From NCBI RefSeq assembly GCF_008728515.1, contig NC_044977.1, positions 7,277,501 through 7,341,500 of the forward strand: a stretch of DNA of 64,000 nucleotides. The letters run 5' to 3'. The position numbers and the translations under genes are program-made. Below are positions 21,370-33,149 of this stretch, piece after piece. How positions within the stretch are numbered: the first letter of the stretch is position 1; each line of letters starts with the position of its first letter. This stretch comes from Papio anubis. Lineage: Eukaryota > Chordata > Mammalia > Primates > Cercopithecidae. The notes beneath the pieces were generated by a model that saw only the letters and a program-made list of their open reading frames with translations, was not told where the DNA came from and ran no database searches.

Positions 21370-22207
21370 TATGAACTTGAAACTGTAAAAAGTATATAAA
21401 AATATATTGCAGAAACAAAAATCTGTTTAGTTTCTACATTCATCATTCATTTTTATTTTTATTTATTTTTTGGTATGAACAAAATCAATCTAAGATATTT
21501 GCTTAGGCCTAAAGGAAAGAATAAAACCTTCTGGGGAACAATTGCTTATAATCTCTTTGTCATTGTGCAGTAACACTAAATAGGGTTCTTCAGGTTCCTT
21601 TTTCAGTTTCATTGATACATTAAATAAAAATCTATGAACTGTATTTCTTAGGACCATTTCCAGGATAGTCTTTATGTTTTGAAAAACCATCAGATAAGAA
21701 TAGTTCCCCAGATGTCTTACAAAGTGGCTATTCACTCTTTCTGTGCAATAAATCTCTAAAAAACAAAGGCAATGATTTTCAGGAAAACTTATTAGAAACA
21801 TCCATTTCAAATAGCTTACATTTAAATCACAATTTCTATTTCACGAAGTTGAAATTCTGTACACAAAGAACAATATCAATCATTTAGTGAGTGAAATACG
21901 TCTTTTATTAGTTAAATCCTGAACAAATTGTAAACTCAGTTTTCTCAATTTTTTTAATTGTTTGCCTCTCTATCTCTTTCTCACTCTCTTTCTCTCCCCT
22001 CTCTATATATGTATAGATTTACACACACACATATAATATATAAACGTAAATACACACAAACATATACAGACTCATTTCTCATTCTATTTTTTTTAATTTG
22101 GGAAAATACAACATCCACATAACAACCAACCATATTGAAAAAATGTCTATATTGACCTTAGTAGTTTCAGAGTTAAAATATTACAAGCATCATTAAGAAA
22201 ATCTTTT
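21370..22207. other. No recognised element; short CA/TA-rich tract
   Basis: The 106-codon minus frame at 21490-21810 has no recognisable domain and its position suggests chance. CA/TA-rich simple sequence runs at about 22019-22072. Confidence 0.4.
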
Positions 22208-22345
22208 GAGGCCAGGCATGGTTGCTCATGCATGATACCCTAGCACTTTGGGAGGCTGAGACAGGAGAATCATTTGAGGCCAGGAATTCAAGGCCAGCCT
22301 AGGCAACATAGAGAAGCTCTGTCTCACCAAAAACAAACAAACCAC
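22208..22345 (+). mobile_element. Alu left-monomer (FLAM-like)
   Basis: 'aggccaggcatggttgctca' through 'agcactttgggaggctgaga' to 'gaagctctgtctcacc' with an A/C-rich tail. Only one monomer is present, as in free left Alu monomers. Confidence 0.8.
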
Positions 22346-22370
22346 CAAATATACCAAAAACCTTTGATGA

Positions 22371-22734
22371 TGTATTAGTCCATTTTCATCCTGCTGTAAA
22401 GAATTACCTGAAGCTGGGTGATTTATGAAGGAAAAAGTTTTAATTGACTCACAGCTCCACATAACTGGGTAGGCCTCAGGAAACTTACAATCACTGCAGA
22501 AGGCAAAGGGGAAACAAGGCACATCTTACAGGACAACCGGAGAGAGAGGGGTGCGGGGGAGTGCCGTAGTTTTAAACCATCACATCTTGTGAGAACTCAC
22601 TCGCTATCATGAAAACAGCATGGGGGAAATCCACCCACACGATCCAGTCGCCTCCCACCAGGACCCTTCCTCGACACGTGTGAATTACAATTTGAGATGA
22701 TATTTGAGTGGGGATACAGAGCCAAATCATATCA
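22371..22734 (-). mobile_element. THE1/MST-type MaLR LTR (solo, antisense)
   Basis: A 364-bp antisense LTR starts TGTATTAGTCCATTTTCATC and ends ATCATATCA. No MaLR internal sequence adjoins it. The flanking 5-mers (GATGA and AATGC) match only partly. Confidence 0.9.
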
Positions 22735-22899
22735 AATGCTATTACACATTCCATTTTCCATACTATAATTTCAGTAATAACCACTATACTCAAGTTGCTA
22801 TTCATCCTTTCCAAATAACGTTTTTTAAACTTTTTATCATGTGTCTGTGTATATGTGTGTATCTCCATAAGCAAGCAATATAACACTTGAGTAGTTATT

Positions 22900-23780
22900 T
22901 TCTTATCCATATATCATTTTGTTTTGTAATAATAGTTTTTAATTTATTTTTGTTATCTTAATATAGTGCTTTGAACTCCCAATTTAATGTAGAAAATAAG
23001 CAGAATAGTACTCATTCTTGTTTTTTACCAGATATCACAATTCAATAAAAAAGGCATTTTCTATGTTTTCATAAACATCTTTCATCACATTGTAATTTGC
23101 CTAGTATTCCTATTTTGTTAAGAGTGTTATCAACAGCATCTTGAAAGGTTGCAAATACTTTTTCTCAATCTATTATATTCTCATACAACATTTCTATTTT
23201 AAGTTTACTATGTGTTGGAAAATAACATCTATTCTTGCATTTCTAGAATATATCTTATTTGGTGATGACATAATATTATCGTCTTTGTTGTTTTTAAATA
23301 CATAGATTTGTTTTGTTAATATTTCATTGTGTGTTTATGCTCATAAATACGATTGGACTGTACTTATTTGATACTCTTATCAATCTTCTTTTGTGGTATC
23401 AAGGATATTTAGTTTTAGGAATAAGATGACAGATTTCTCTGACTGTTTCAAGTTTTGGAAAGCCTTTGCTGAGGAGAGAGATTGTTTTTTCTTTAAATTT
23501 TTGTATAATAGTCTAGTGATATTTTAATTTCTTATGAGGCAGAATTTTTTGAGAGAATATATATTAAAATTATACAGATGATACTTAGTTTCAGGTCTAA
23601 TCATATGTTCTACTTTTAGGAACTGAATTTAGCACTAAAATATATTTATTTCCTCTTTTTTCAAATGTATTTTGATAATTTTTGTTCTAAAGTCTGTACC
23701 ATATGTAAGTTATGCAATCTTTTTTATTTCCCACAAAATAAGGGAGAAATACTCATACTTATCATAATCTTATTAGGACC
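22900..23780 (-). mobile_element. Ancient L1 ORF2 remnant (antisense), weak
   Basis: T-rich plus strand with decayed blocks such as 'ttcttttgtggtatcaagga' (near 23388) and 'tttggaaagcctttgctgag' that resemble inverted old L1 ORF2. The match is low and the boundaries are loose. Confidence 0.45.
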
Positions 23781-24194
23781 ATGTGGTTTTACCTGGTGTT
23801 TATGTAACTACTTTATTTCACTACCCCTTCCATCCTTCATTGCCCTCAGCAAGCACCTCAGCTGATCCTGGATTCTTACCTAGGGTGGTAATCAAACCAT
23901 AATTCCTGGATCATTAGCATTTCTCTCTGATTTAGACTGTTGTAGTTTTTCATTGATTTCAAATATAAACCCTGGCAGGAACAGGAGATGTCCTGTGAAA
24001 TTTCCCACACTCCATATCAACTTCTTTATCAATTCAGTCTCTCTTTATTAGCTATGATCAACCTCAACCCCCTCAGCTAGTCCACAACCCCTATCTTTGA
24101 CTGTTGACTCACAAACTGGAAGAGCAAAATGTTCCAAAGTGGGGGGATCTCAACATCAAGTTCAATTGTGTCCTTTTATTTTGGTGAAAGCTTT
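23781..24194. other. No recognised element
   Basis: Slightly GC-richer stretch with no identified repeat or gene. Confidence 0.4.
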
Positions 24195-24654
24195 TCATTC
24201 CTCTTCAACATTTTATTTATACAAATGTATGGGATAAAAGTGTAATTTTATTACATGAATAAATTGTGTAGTGGTGAAGTCAGGGATTGTAGTGTATCCA
24301 TCACTGAAATAATGTACATTTTACTCACTAAGTTATTTCTCTTCACCCACCCCCTTCCATCTTCCTGCCTTTCCAAGTCTCCATCGTCTATCATTCCACA
24401 CTTACATTCATGTGTACACATTATTTAGCCACCACTTATAAATGAGAATGTGCTCTATTTGTATTCCTGTATCTGAGTTATTCCACTTAAGATAATGGCC
24501 TCTAGTTCCATCCATCTTGTCTCAAAATGCATTATTTCATTATTTTTATTACTGTATAGTATTTTATTAGGTATATTCACCACATTTTATTTAACTAGTA
24601 GACACTTAGGTCGATTCCAAGTTTTTGCTAGTGAGAATAGTGCTGTAATAGTGC

Positions 24655-24720
<66 letters not shown>

Positions 24721-25645
24721 ATGTGTGTGTATATATATATATATATATATAGCCTTTGGGTTCGATATCCACTAATAGGATTTCTGGATCAAATGGTAGG
24801 TTTTTGAGAAATCTCTATACTGTCTACCATAGACATTGTACTAATTTACATCCCTACCAACATCTGTTTTTTCTTTTTAATTATAGTCATTTGATTGGTG
24901 TAAGTTTATATCATTATTGTTTTAATTTGCATTTCTCTGGTGATTAGTGATGATGATGTTTTCTCAACTTTGTTGGTCACTTTAATGGCTTCTTTTGAAA
25001 ATGTCTATTCATGTCTTTTGCCAAGTTTTCAATGGGATTATTTGTTTTTTGTTGTTGCTGAGTTGAGTTCCTTGCAAATTCTGTATGTTAGTACCCTGTT
25101 GAATATATAGTTTGCCAATATTTCCTCCCATTCTGCAGGTTGTCTGTTCACTCTGTTGATTATTATTATTATTAGCTTTGACAAAGCTTTTAAGTTTAGT
25201 TAATTCTCATTTGTCAATTTTTGTTTTTATTGTCTATGCATTTAAGGTCTTAGTAATGAATTCTTTACCGAAAGCAATGTCCAGAAAAGTTTTTCTTTTA
25301 GTATTTTACAGTTTTAGGTCTTACATTTTAAGTCTTTAATCCATCTTGGGTTGATTTTTTTTAAATATGGTGAGAGATAGGGGTCCAGTTTAATTCTACT
25401 GTGTATGACAATCCAATTTTCCTGGCACGATTTTTTGAAAACGATGTGCTTTACCCAGTTTATATTTTTGTCAATTTGTAAAAATCTGTTAGCTGTAAAT
25501 ACGTGGCTTTGTTTCTGGATTCTCTATTCTGTTCCATCGATCTATGTGACTATTTTAATACCAGTACCATGCTGTTTGGTTACTATATGCTTGTAGGGTA
25601 ATTTGAAGCCAAGTAATGTGATACTTCTAAAATTGAGACCTCTCC
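24195..25645 (-). mobile_element. L1 3' half (L1MA/L1MB-like), antisense
   Basis: About 1.45 kb on the minus strand. Landmarks include 'taatggcctctagttccatc', 'actaatttacatccctacca', 'tgtctattcatgtcttttgc', 'cccattctgcaggttgtctg', 'tggtgagagataggggtcca' and 'accagtaccatgctgtttgg'. The 3' end is at 24195 and the copy is 5'-truncated near 25645. A compound TG/TA tract interrupts it at 24654-24751. All frames are broken. Confidence 0.88.
24654..24751. repeat. Compound (TG)n(TA)n(TG)n(TA)n microsatellite
   Basis: Four consecutive alternating purine-pyrimidine blocks lie inside the antisense L1. The tract produces repetitive V-C and Y-I frames on both strands, which are artefacts. Confidence 0.97.
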
Positions 25646-25650
25646 ATCGT

Positions 25651-26255
25651 TCTGTAACAATATTACTGCACGATTAGTGGCTGAAGACAACTTAATTTTT
25701 GTGTGTATGTGTGTGTCTCACAGTTTCCAAGAGTCATAATGCAGGAACTGCTTAGCTGGCCCCACCTTTTAGGGACTCACAAAACTTCAGTCAAGGTATT
25801 GGTCAGGGCTTGGTTTGCATCTGAGGGCTTGACCGAAGAAGAACATGATTCCTCACTTGTGGTTGTTGGCAGAGTTCAGTTCCTTCTAGATATACAATTG
25901 AGGACTGAAGTTTATTGCTAGCTATTTAATAGGGGCCATCCTTAACTCCTTTTTTTCAGCGCCTGGAAGCCAGCAAAGATTTTTTTTGCCATATGGTGTC
26001 ACCCAACATGTCAGCTTACTTTTTCACAGCTATCCATAGAAGGAAATACTCTAAGAAAACAGGTGCTACAATCATATTAAAAGTGATAGTAATAAGATAA
26101 TCACCTACACTTAATAATGTATATTCCATCATCTTTGCCTTTTTCTATTGGTTAGAGGCAAGTCACAGTCCCCTCCATACTCAAAGAGAAGGAATCACAT
26201 GAGCACATGCAAACCAAGAGTAACAGGACCACCTTAAAAACCTGTCTGCCATGAT
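25651..26255 (-). mobile_element. MLT1J/K-like MaLR LTR (antisense)
   Basis: The order 'attagtggctgaagacaact', 'tgtgtctcacagtttcc', 'tggttgttggcagagttcag', 'tttctattggttagaggcaa' and 'gtcccctccatactcaaaga' matches an inverted MLT1J-type LTR. It is old and decayed. Confidence 0.7.
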
Positions 26256-26430
26256 ATGTACAAACATTTATCTTCATATACATAGATATACACAAACACA
26301 CACTTAATATACATATATACTTACTTTTATATCAAAGTCTGCAGATATTTGTAAGATCTATACTTGAAAAGAGTTTTTTTTAAAATAAACTGTTCCTTTT
26401 ATCTTTGAAATGATTTATTTCTTACCATAT
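26256..26430. repeat. TA/CA-rich low-complexity tract
   Basis: Repeated 'atacatagatatacacaa' type units at about 26275-26325, followed by plain AT-rich sequence. Confidence 0.6.
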
Positions 26431-27387
26431 AACACATTTTCCCTTCAAGACATCTTTGCTGATAATGACCTTATTACACTAGCATACTTTTAATTAATCT
26501 TGTTTCATCCCTTTACTTTTCATTTTTTGGTCATGTTTCAGTAACATGTAAATAGCGTATAGGTCATATTAGTTTTCTTTTAATTTAATCTGTGAATTTC
26601 TATCTTATAGGTAAGTTTAACCCTTTGTTTCTGAAGGCTATTGTATTATGTGGCATGTTACTAAATGTTTTATACTACCAATATTTTGGCAAAATTTTAG
26701 CTTGTATTATTATAACTAGAAAGCTTTATTTTCTTTTACCCTATTTTTCTTTCACTGTTGGAATACATACATTATATTTTGAGTAGTTCTTTAAAGACAT
26801 GAAAGTTTAACATCTTTACTTGCAATGTAATCAATATTTTTTCTTTCTTAATGCAATAGTGACAATATTTTACCTTTTATTCTCAGCTACCGACACTTTT
26901 ACATCTTCTTAAATTAGTCATTTTACATATATTTCATAGTAAATTGTTATTTAAAATTACCTATATATTGACCAATTTTTTTGGCTCATTCATATTTCTT
27001 ATACTTCCATATATATTTATGGTTTTGGTTTATTTCTTACTTATGTACGTAAGATGATAAGCACTCTGTGTTTGTATTTATAAAATATTTTTAATTCCTG
27101 TGTGTTTTTGAAGCTCCATGGTAGATAAGATTATTTTTTCAAATTTAGTACATATTTTAACTTTTTATTATCATGTTTGTTTTTCTCATATGTGTGTATT
27201 CATTAAAATTATCACTATTTTGCCAACCTTTAAGTGGTGTTACACGGTGTTGGTCAGAAGATACAGTGATGTCAGTGATACTGGAACACTTGTTTTGTGT
27301 CAACTTCTTACTTGGAGTTCCTAAACCACCAACAAGGGGATAGTAGGGAAGACTAATGCTTCAGTGTCTCTTGGGTATAATATCTTC
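26431..27387 (-). mobile_element. Possible ancient L1 remnant (antisense)
   Basis: Blocks such as 'catccctttacttttcattt' near 26507 and later T-rich segments resemble inverted old L1 ORF1/ORF2 boundary sequence. Decay is heavy, so this is a tentative call. No gene is seen. Confidence 0.4.
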
Positions 27388-27392
27388 TCATC
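27388..27392 (+). repeat. Target-site duplication, left copy (MLT2A)
   Basis: TCATC, against CCATC at 28009-28013. A 5-bp duplication is normal for ERVL integration. Confidence 0.7.
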
Positions 27393-28008
27393 TGTGATGG
27401 CTAATGTTGCGTGTCAACTTGATTGCATTGAAGGATGCAAAGTGTTGTTCCCGAGTATCTGTGAGAGTGTTGTCAAAGGAGATTAATATTTGAGTCAGTG
27501 GACTGGGAGAGGCAGACCCACCCTCAATCTGGGTGGGCACCATCTAATCATTCGTCAGCATGGCCAGAATACAAGCAGGCAGAAGAACGTGGAGAAACTG
27601 GACTAGCTAAGTCTTCTGGCCTCTGTCTGTCTTCCACACTGCATGCTTCCTGCCCTCAAACATCACACTCCAAGTTCTTCAGCTTTTGGACTCTTGGACT
27701 TACAGTAATGATGTGCAGGGTCTTTTGGGCTTTGGGTCTTGGGCCACAGACTGAAGGCTGCACTGTCAGTTTCCCTATTTTAGAGTTTTGGTGACTCAGA
27801 CTGGCTTTCTGGCTCCTCAACTTGCAAGACAGCCTATTGTGGGAACTTCACCTTGTGATCGTGTGAGTCAATACTCCCAATAAACTCCCCTTCGTGTGTA
27901 TATGTATATGTACGTGTGTGTGTGTATATATGTGTGCGTATCCTATTATATATGTGTGTATGTGTGTATATATATATTAGTTCTATCCATCTAGAGAACC
28001 CTAATACA
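27393..28008 (+). mobile_element. Solo MLT2A (HERV-L) LTR
   Basis: The LTR starts TGTGATGGCTAATGTTG and ends CCTAATACA. Landmarks match MLT2A in order: 'gtcaacttgattgcattgaa', 'gcagacccaccctcaatctg', 'ttcttcagcttttggactct', 'ggccacagactgaaggctgc', 'gggaacttcaccttgtgatc' and the AATAAACTCCC polyadenylation region at about 27879. A TG/TA simple-repeat expansion sits near its 3' end (27896-27980). No internal region is attached and a 5-bp target duplication flanks it, so it is a solo LTR. Confidence 0.93.
27896..27980. repeat. TG/TA-rich expansion inside the MLT2A LTR
   Basis: Irregular tgtgta, tatatg and gtgtgt units lie between the AATAAA region and the terminal 'tagttctatccatctagaga'. The LTR family normally has a short tract here. 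Confidence 0.85.
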
Positions 28009-28013
28009 CCATC

Positions 28014-28975
28014 CAAATACCTAATATGGATATAAACTTTATAACTACTTGTATGAGCTACTGCGATACCTTTTATAGTTTTTGTTAACCACAAGTGTTT
28101 TGAGCTATAAGTTTTAGATAGAAAACATCTTATAAATGCATATGATAGAAACTCTATACTCATTACTTTCTATTATACATGTAAAGTCTTCACATTCTTT
28201 TGTCTTTCTCAGGTTTTACTAAACAAGTACACATTTACTCTTTAATTTTACTATTCTTACTTAACAGTCTAATAAGAATAGCCCAGTGTTATTATAATAG
28301 AGTGGAAATACTAGATAATTTATCTTGCTATTCTTTCCAAAATATTTTATCTTTCACAGAGAGCCCTCTTGATGGGAGATTTCTTATCTGTTAAATATGA
28401 ATATTTTTATGTTTGATTCCTTTGAAAAATTTTCCCATCTTTCACACTTTTAGGGTATGATTTTCCTTATAATTGTGCACATTTTTTTTTTCTCTAGTCT
28501 ATGTATAACAGCTCCCGTTGTTTCCTCATCCCATTAGGGACAGGAGGCTTTACTTTTATTGCTTCCCACACTAAGAACACCTTCCCACCACACAGGAACT
28601 ATGTGGGCTCCCAAGGCGTCTTTAAATATATACAGAACACCATATCTTTTGTCAAATTCTCCTACACTGATCTGCTATACATAGTTGCTATTTTACTTTT
28701 GATTTTTATCACGTATTCTTATTGAACTTAGATTTTTGTGTTATTAGCAAGAGACTTGTATTTTTATAACATAAATAGGAATAAAACATGTTTATAGAAC
28801 TATACACATTATGTAAGTGCAGTGATATTTTAAAGTAATACTGTTTCTAAATATTTGTGGTATTTTCATCAAATTATTTAATTTATAACTATATACTATA
28901 TATAATATATAAATAATGTATTGATATATATTGTAAAGATCACCAAATGATTGTAAAAAATAAAGAACCACAATA
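28014..28975. other. No recognised element; TA-rich tract near the end
   Basis: AT-rich sequence with short T-runs. A dense ATATA tract lies at 28884-28932. The 74-codon plus frame at 28501-28725 has no recognised motif. Confidence 0.4.
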
Positions 28976-29625
28976 TATTCTTGTCATTCATGACGGTTAT
29001 ATTCCATAAAGTGACTGTAAACATTTAATTTGTGAATACAGAACCATTACTCCAAGAAAAAATGCAGAGTTAAGTTCCTAAGGACCTTTGGTCAAATATT
29101 CTTCTACTGCTCAATATTTAACCTTGTTTTATATGTGTTTCTGTTTAAATACACCCTATTTAATATATCTCATCAGTTAATTAATTAATACTGAAGTCAT
29201 GGCCAACACCATTATAACTCATACCTGAAGTTATCTTACCAACACACCGATTTTCTCTATAGGAAATATCATAGCTTTCTTGTGCTTAGAAACATTAGAC
29301 TGCCCCAGTACTATGCTTGGGTACTATTTTAATTAGTGACAACACCAAGAGAAAAATGGGAAAATATGGAAAACATGGTATTAGACTGCAAAACTGACAT
29401 ATTTAAAGTATGGGAACTAAAAGAAGAAGGCGGAGTGTCACCTTGTGTGAACTCAGTTGAAAATGTGCATGTCAGTTGGTTCAAATTTCTCGCTGTTCTG
29501 CATATGTTCATGATGACCACGAATATGCTATGAGTATTGACTTTTGGAGTCACAAATACATTTTAGTAAGTTAAATTGTAAATATGTATTCCATCAATCA
29601 TAAGGATTGACTGCACTTATTCACA
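28976..29625. mobile_element. Possible ancient DNA-transposon-like repeat
   Basis: Phrases such as 'gaaccattactccaagaaaa', 'aaccttgttttatatgtgtt' followed by 'tctgtttaaatacaccctat' and 'tagactgccccagtactatg' recall an old mammalian DNA-transposon-type repeat that I cannot name. Terminal repeats were not demonstrated. A pair of overlapping frames on opposite strands (29336-29533 and 29329-29553) is not gene-like. Confidence 0.35.
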
Positions 29626-30494
29626 TTTATCTAATTATTAAATGCTTCTAATTGCCTGAAGCTAAATGATCAGAGAGTTTATAATAACCTTATATGTTGA
29701 AAAACTAAAATGATTTTAAAAACAAAATTTTCCAAATTATGAATTCAAGCTTTTAACATAAATGAAAATAAAACTGCTAAAATAGTAAAGAAAATCAGAA
29801 GAAAATTATTAGTAACCAGCTTGCTTATCTTTTTTTACTCTTTTAACTAGTGTAAACTCAGATATTTTTCTCTTTTCCTTCCCACTGGACACGATTGCTA
29901 TACAAATTATTGGGCAATTGTAACAAATTTCCATTCTCTGTACTAGATGTTTAAATGAAAACAAATTAAATTTATTTTTAATTTTTGTGCACTTTCTGTC
30001 AACATGATTGTGAGATTCGCTAAGTCGCTGAATGTTTAGGTTGCAAAGTTTGGTTACCTTGAATGACAATAGGCATTATCAAATTTATTTTTTAAAATAA
30101 TCTTTCCAATATAACTTCAACTTTCAGTGAGTAAAATTTCTTATTGATTCAAATCAACTCTAATGTTTCATGTTTTCAAAATCTTTTAAAAGTGTTCTGT
30201 GTGTGGGAGTCTTAATTGTTGTTTTTATAATTAGTACTAATGGATTTGAGCATTTTCTTATGTAAAAAATGGCCCAAAACAACAAAAATAAGATGATGAC
30301 CAATAATTTCCATCAATGAATTGAGATATTATGTTATATACATGCGTAAAATTATGTAAATTAATATTAAGTTTATCAAGTAAATGAATGTATAATTCAA
30401 AGTATATGAAAGCAGGAAAAGTACAAGATTGGAAGAAAATGTAAAGAAGGATTTTTATTTTTTTTTTAATTTGATTATTGTACAGGGCTTTTTT
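29626..30494. other. No recognised element
   Basis: AT-rich sequence with T-runs at about 30452-30467. No gene or named repeat was seen. Confidence 0.4.
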
Positions 30495-30884
30495 TTTTTT
30501 TTTGCATTGCTATAAAAAATAGCTGATGCTGAGTAATTTTTAAGGAAAAGAGGTGTAATTGGCTTATGGTTCTGCAGACTGCACAAGCATGACACTAACA
30601 TTTGTTCGGCTTCTAGTGAAGGTCTCAGGAAGCTTATAATCATGGTAGAAAGTGAAAAGGAAAGCTGGTGTATCACATGATGAGAGAGGGGGCAAGAGAG
30701 CAAGAGGGGAGGTGTCACACACATCTAAGCAACCAGATCTCGAAAGAACTTATGCACTATCAGGAGGACAGCACCAAGCCCTTCATGAGCGATCCACCCC
30801 TATGGTCCAAACAGCTCCCACCAGGCCCCATCTCCTGCACTGGGGACAGTGTTTCAACAAGAGATTTGCAGGGGACAAGCATGC
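30495..30884 (-). mobile_element. MST-type MaLR LTR (antisense)
   Basis: 'ttgcattgctataaaaaata', 'attggcttatggttctgcag', 'caggaagcttataatcatgg', 'aggacagcaccaagcccttc' and 'gctcccaccaggccccatct' appear in the order of an inverted MST LTR. It ends close to a perfect inverted repeat that begins at 30887. The 100-codon plus frame across it is a by-product. Confidence 0.85.
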
Positions 30885-30886
30885 TA

Positions 30887-30974
30887 TAAGCAATAAAGCA
30901 ATTGATTCAGTAATTGATATCCAATATATATATCCAATATATATCAATTACTGAATCAATTGCTTTATTGCTTA
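30887..30974. repeat. Perfect 34-bp inverted repeat with a 20-base spacer
   Basis: The left arm 30887-30920 and right arm 30941-30974 are exact reverse complements over all 34 bases. The spacer 30921-30940 contains a direct repeat of 'atatccaatatat'. The surrounding MST LTR and old L1 are much more decayed than a perfect match would suggest. Confidence 0.97.
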
Positions 30975-30984
30975 CAGGATTTTT

Positions 30985-32360
30985 CAGGTATTTTATATTT
31001 TCCTGAGAGTGACATAATTGAGGTAATTTACAGTTTTTAGTAATTTATGTATTTCATTTGAATGTTCAAATTTATTGATGTAAAAGCTTTTTCTAATTAC
31101 ATATTTCAAGACATTTATAAGAATATCATTATTTCATCTCCAATATTGGTTATTTGTCCTTTCTGTTCTCCTCAAACCCCCTACATTATTTCTTGGTTAG
31201 TCTTTCCCAAGGTTTCTTTCTTTTATTAAGATTTTCACTCAAATAACATTTGACTTTATCTATGTTCCTATATGCTTGTTCTGTCTCATTACTTCTTAAT
31301 CTAATCAATTTTATTTCCTTTCTTCTACCTTCTTTAGGTTTATGTAACATGTCTGGTCCCTAATTTCCTGAAATTGATGCTTATGTCACTGAGTTTTATT
31401 TATTTTTCCTTTTAAATATATACATGTAAACTCAAATTATTCTTTTTAAATAGTGCTTTAATGTGTCCTACAGGATTTTTATGTGCAGTGTTTTTATTAT
31501 ACTTAGTTGAAAACAGTTTCTAATTTTCATTATGATTTTTATCTTTTTTGTATATATTATTCCTATGTGTACATATTAATTTTTGTAAGTATTTGAAATT
31601 TTTAAGAATCCTTTAGTATTGGTTTATAATTTAATTACTTTATGATGCTAATACATATGCTACAGGATTTCAGTCCTTCAAAATGTGCTGAGCTTTATGG
31701 AACATCATATGGTTAATTTTGTAGATGTTCTATATGTGCCACAAAAATGTATTTTCTACATTTTAATCTTCTATGTTGTAAGCTGAAGTGTTTATCATAT
31801 TTTATATTGATACTGCAATTTTACTACCTGTTTTAATTTGTGAGCTAGATATGTATATGTGTTAAAATCTCCTATTATATTTGTGCATTTATCGATCTCT
31901 TCTGTTTCAATAAATATTTGTTATTTATGTTTTCAGGTATGTTATTAAGTTCTTACAATTTTAAAAATACTAAGTCTTTTTAACGAGTTGAAAGTTTACC
32001 CTTATGAAACAGACCTCTTTGTACTAATAATGTTTCAGGGAAATAAAATCTACTATATCTAGTATTACCTAGTTTCACTACTTTTTGGTTTGTCTGGTGG
32101 ATTTTTTAATTTTTAAATATTCATTATCCTCATTTTTTAGATAAATATTGTATAAACAGTACATAGTCTCTTTTGTTCACTACAACAATATTTATCTTTA
32201 TTTGGGACATTAACATTATTATTGATAAATGTAATTTACACCAATTTATTTTGTGTTTTCAGTTTTCTCAAACTTAGTTTATCTCACTGCCTTCATAGCA
32301 TCTTTTCATTTATCACATACTGCTTACTAACTTGTTTCCACTATTTCAAAACCATGGGCT
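30985..32360 (-). mobile_element. Ancient L1 ORF2 remnant (L1M-like, antisense)
   Basis: T-rich sequence follows inverted old L1 ORF2 in order. Examples are 'ctccaatattggttatttgt' (31139), 'tctaatcaattttatttcct' (31301), 'gtgtcctacaggatttttat' (31459) and 'ttaaaatctcctattatatt' (31862). Divergence is high and no frame is open. Confidence 0.7.
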
Positions 32361-33135
32361 CTATTTTATATGTAGTTCATATATTTTGAACACTCTTGCT
32401 TATCAAGAGTTTTAACTTCAGATTTGGTCCAAACTTGGCCAGTGAATGTGAATGACAGCTATAATGTGCCAACTGTGAGATAAGGCCGAAGATTCATCAC
32501 TTATTTCCACCTGACCTCTTACATTTGTACAGTCACTATACAAGTATACTACCTAGCTAGTCCAAAGAGGATGATTTATAGACCATTATAAAGCGAACCT
32601 CTAACTTTGAGTCTAGGGTAACTAAGCACTGCCTAGATCAGATTTGTCTCAAATAACCGTCTGATTCATGGGAATAAATGTTTGTGCACTCAGGTTTTTG
32701 TTTGTTATTCAATTTTAACATTTGTTACATTTGTTGTAACACCGTTACTTTTTTTTCTAAAATGTACTTATAAGACTCTCTAATTTTTATAATAAAAACT
32801 AAAATTATCAGCCTGAGCTTCTGTTTTCTGACCATCAATATCCTCCTGCAAGTTACAGTCCTCCATCAAACTACTGAGTAGCAAATATCCTCCCACCTTA
32901 TGCATAAAAGAGCCTGCTGTTAAAAAGTGTTCTCATTTTCCAGTGTACATTGTTCTGTTTTTCTAAGAAGATTTCACTCTCTGAATTACTCTTCTAATCC
33001 ATCTTTCTACTTTTTTATTGAAAATTGATAAGAGCTTGGGGCATTATTCATTATGCTGTTTATTCTAGTAATAAATTCACTTTGTTCTAAAATTAATATT
33101 ATTTTCATTTCTTATATATTCACTCATTTACTTCT
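32361..33135. other. Mostly unassigned; possible old MLT1-like LTR 32410-32750
   Basis: 'gccaactgtgagataaggcc' and 'gattcatgggaataaatgtt' followed by T-rich 'gtttgttattcaattttaac' recall the 3' half of an old MLT1-like LTR. The match is weak. The remainder shows nothing recognisable. Confidence 0.35.
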
Positions 33136-33149
33136 AAAGATGTTTAACA
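33136..33149 (+). repeat. Target-site duplication, left copy (short L1PA)
   Basis: AAAGATGTTTAACA is identical to 33731-33744. Confidence 0.95.

Noticed and set aside
21490..21810. 106-codon minus-strand frame next to the Tigger-like element, considered as a transposase remnant
   Set aside because: It lies outside the element ends defined by the TA sites and shows no DDE/D or HTH motif.
22371..22734. Target-site duplication for the THE1/MST LTR
   Set aside because: The flanking 5-mers GATGA and AATGC match poorly, so I did not call one.
24495..24772. Frames with V-C-V-C and Y-I-Y-I repeats resembling a repeat protein
   Set aside because: They are translations of the TG/TA microsatellite on either strand.
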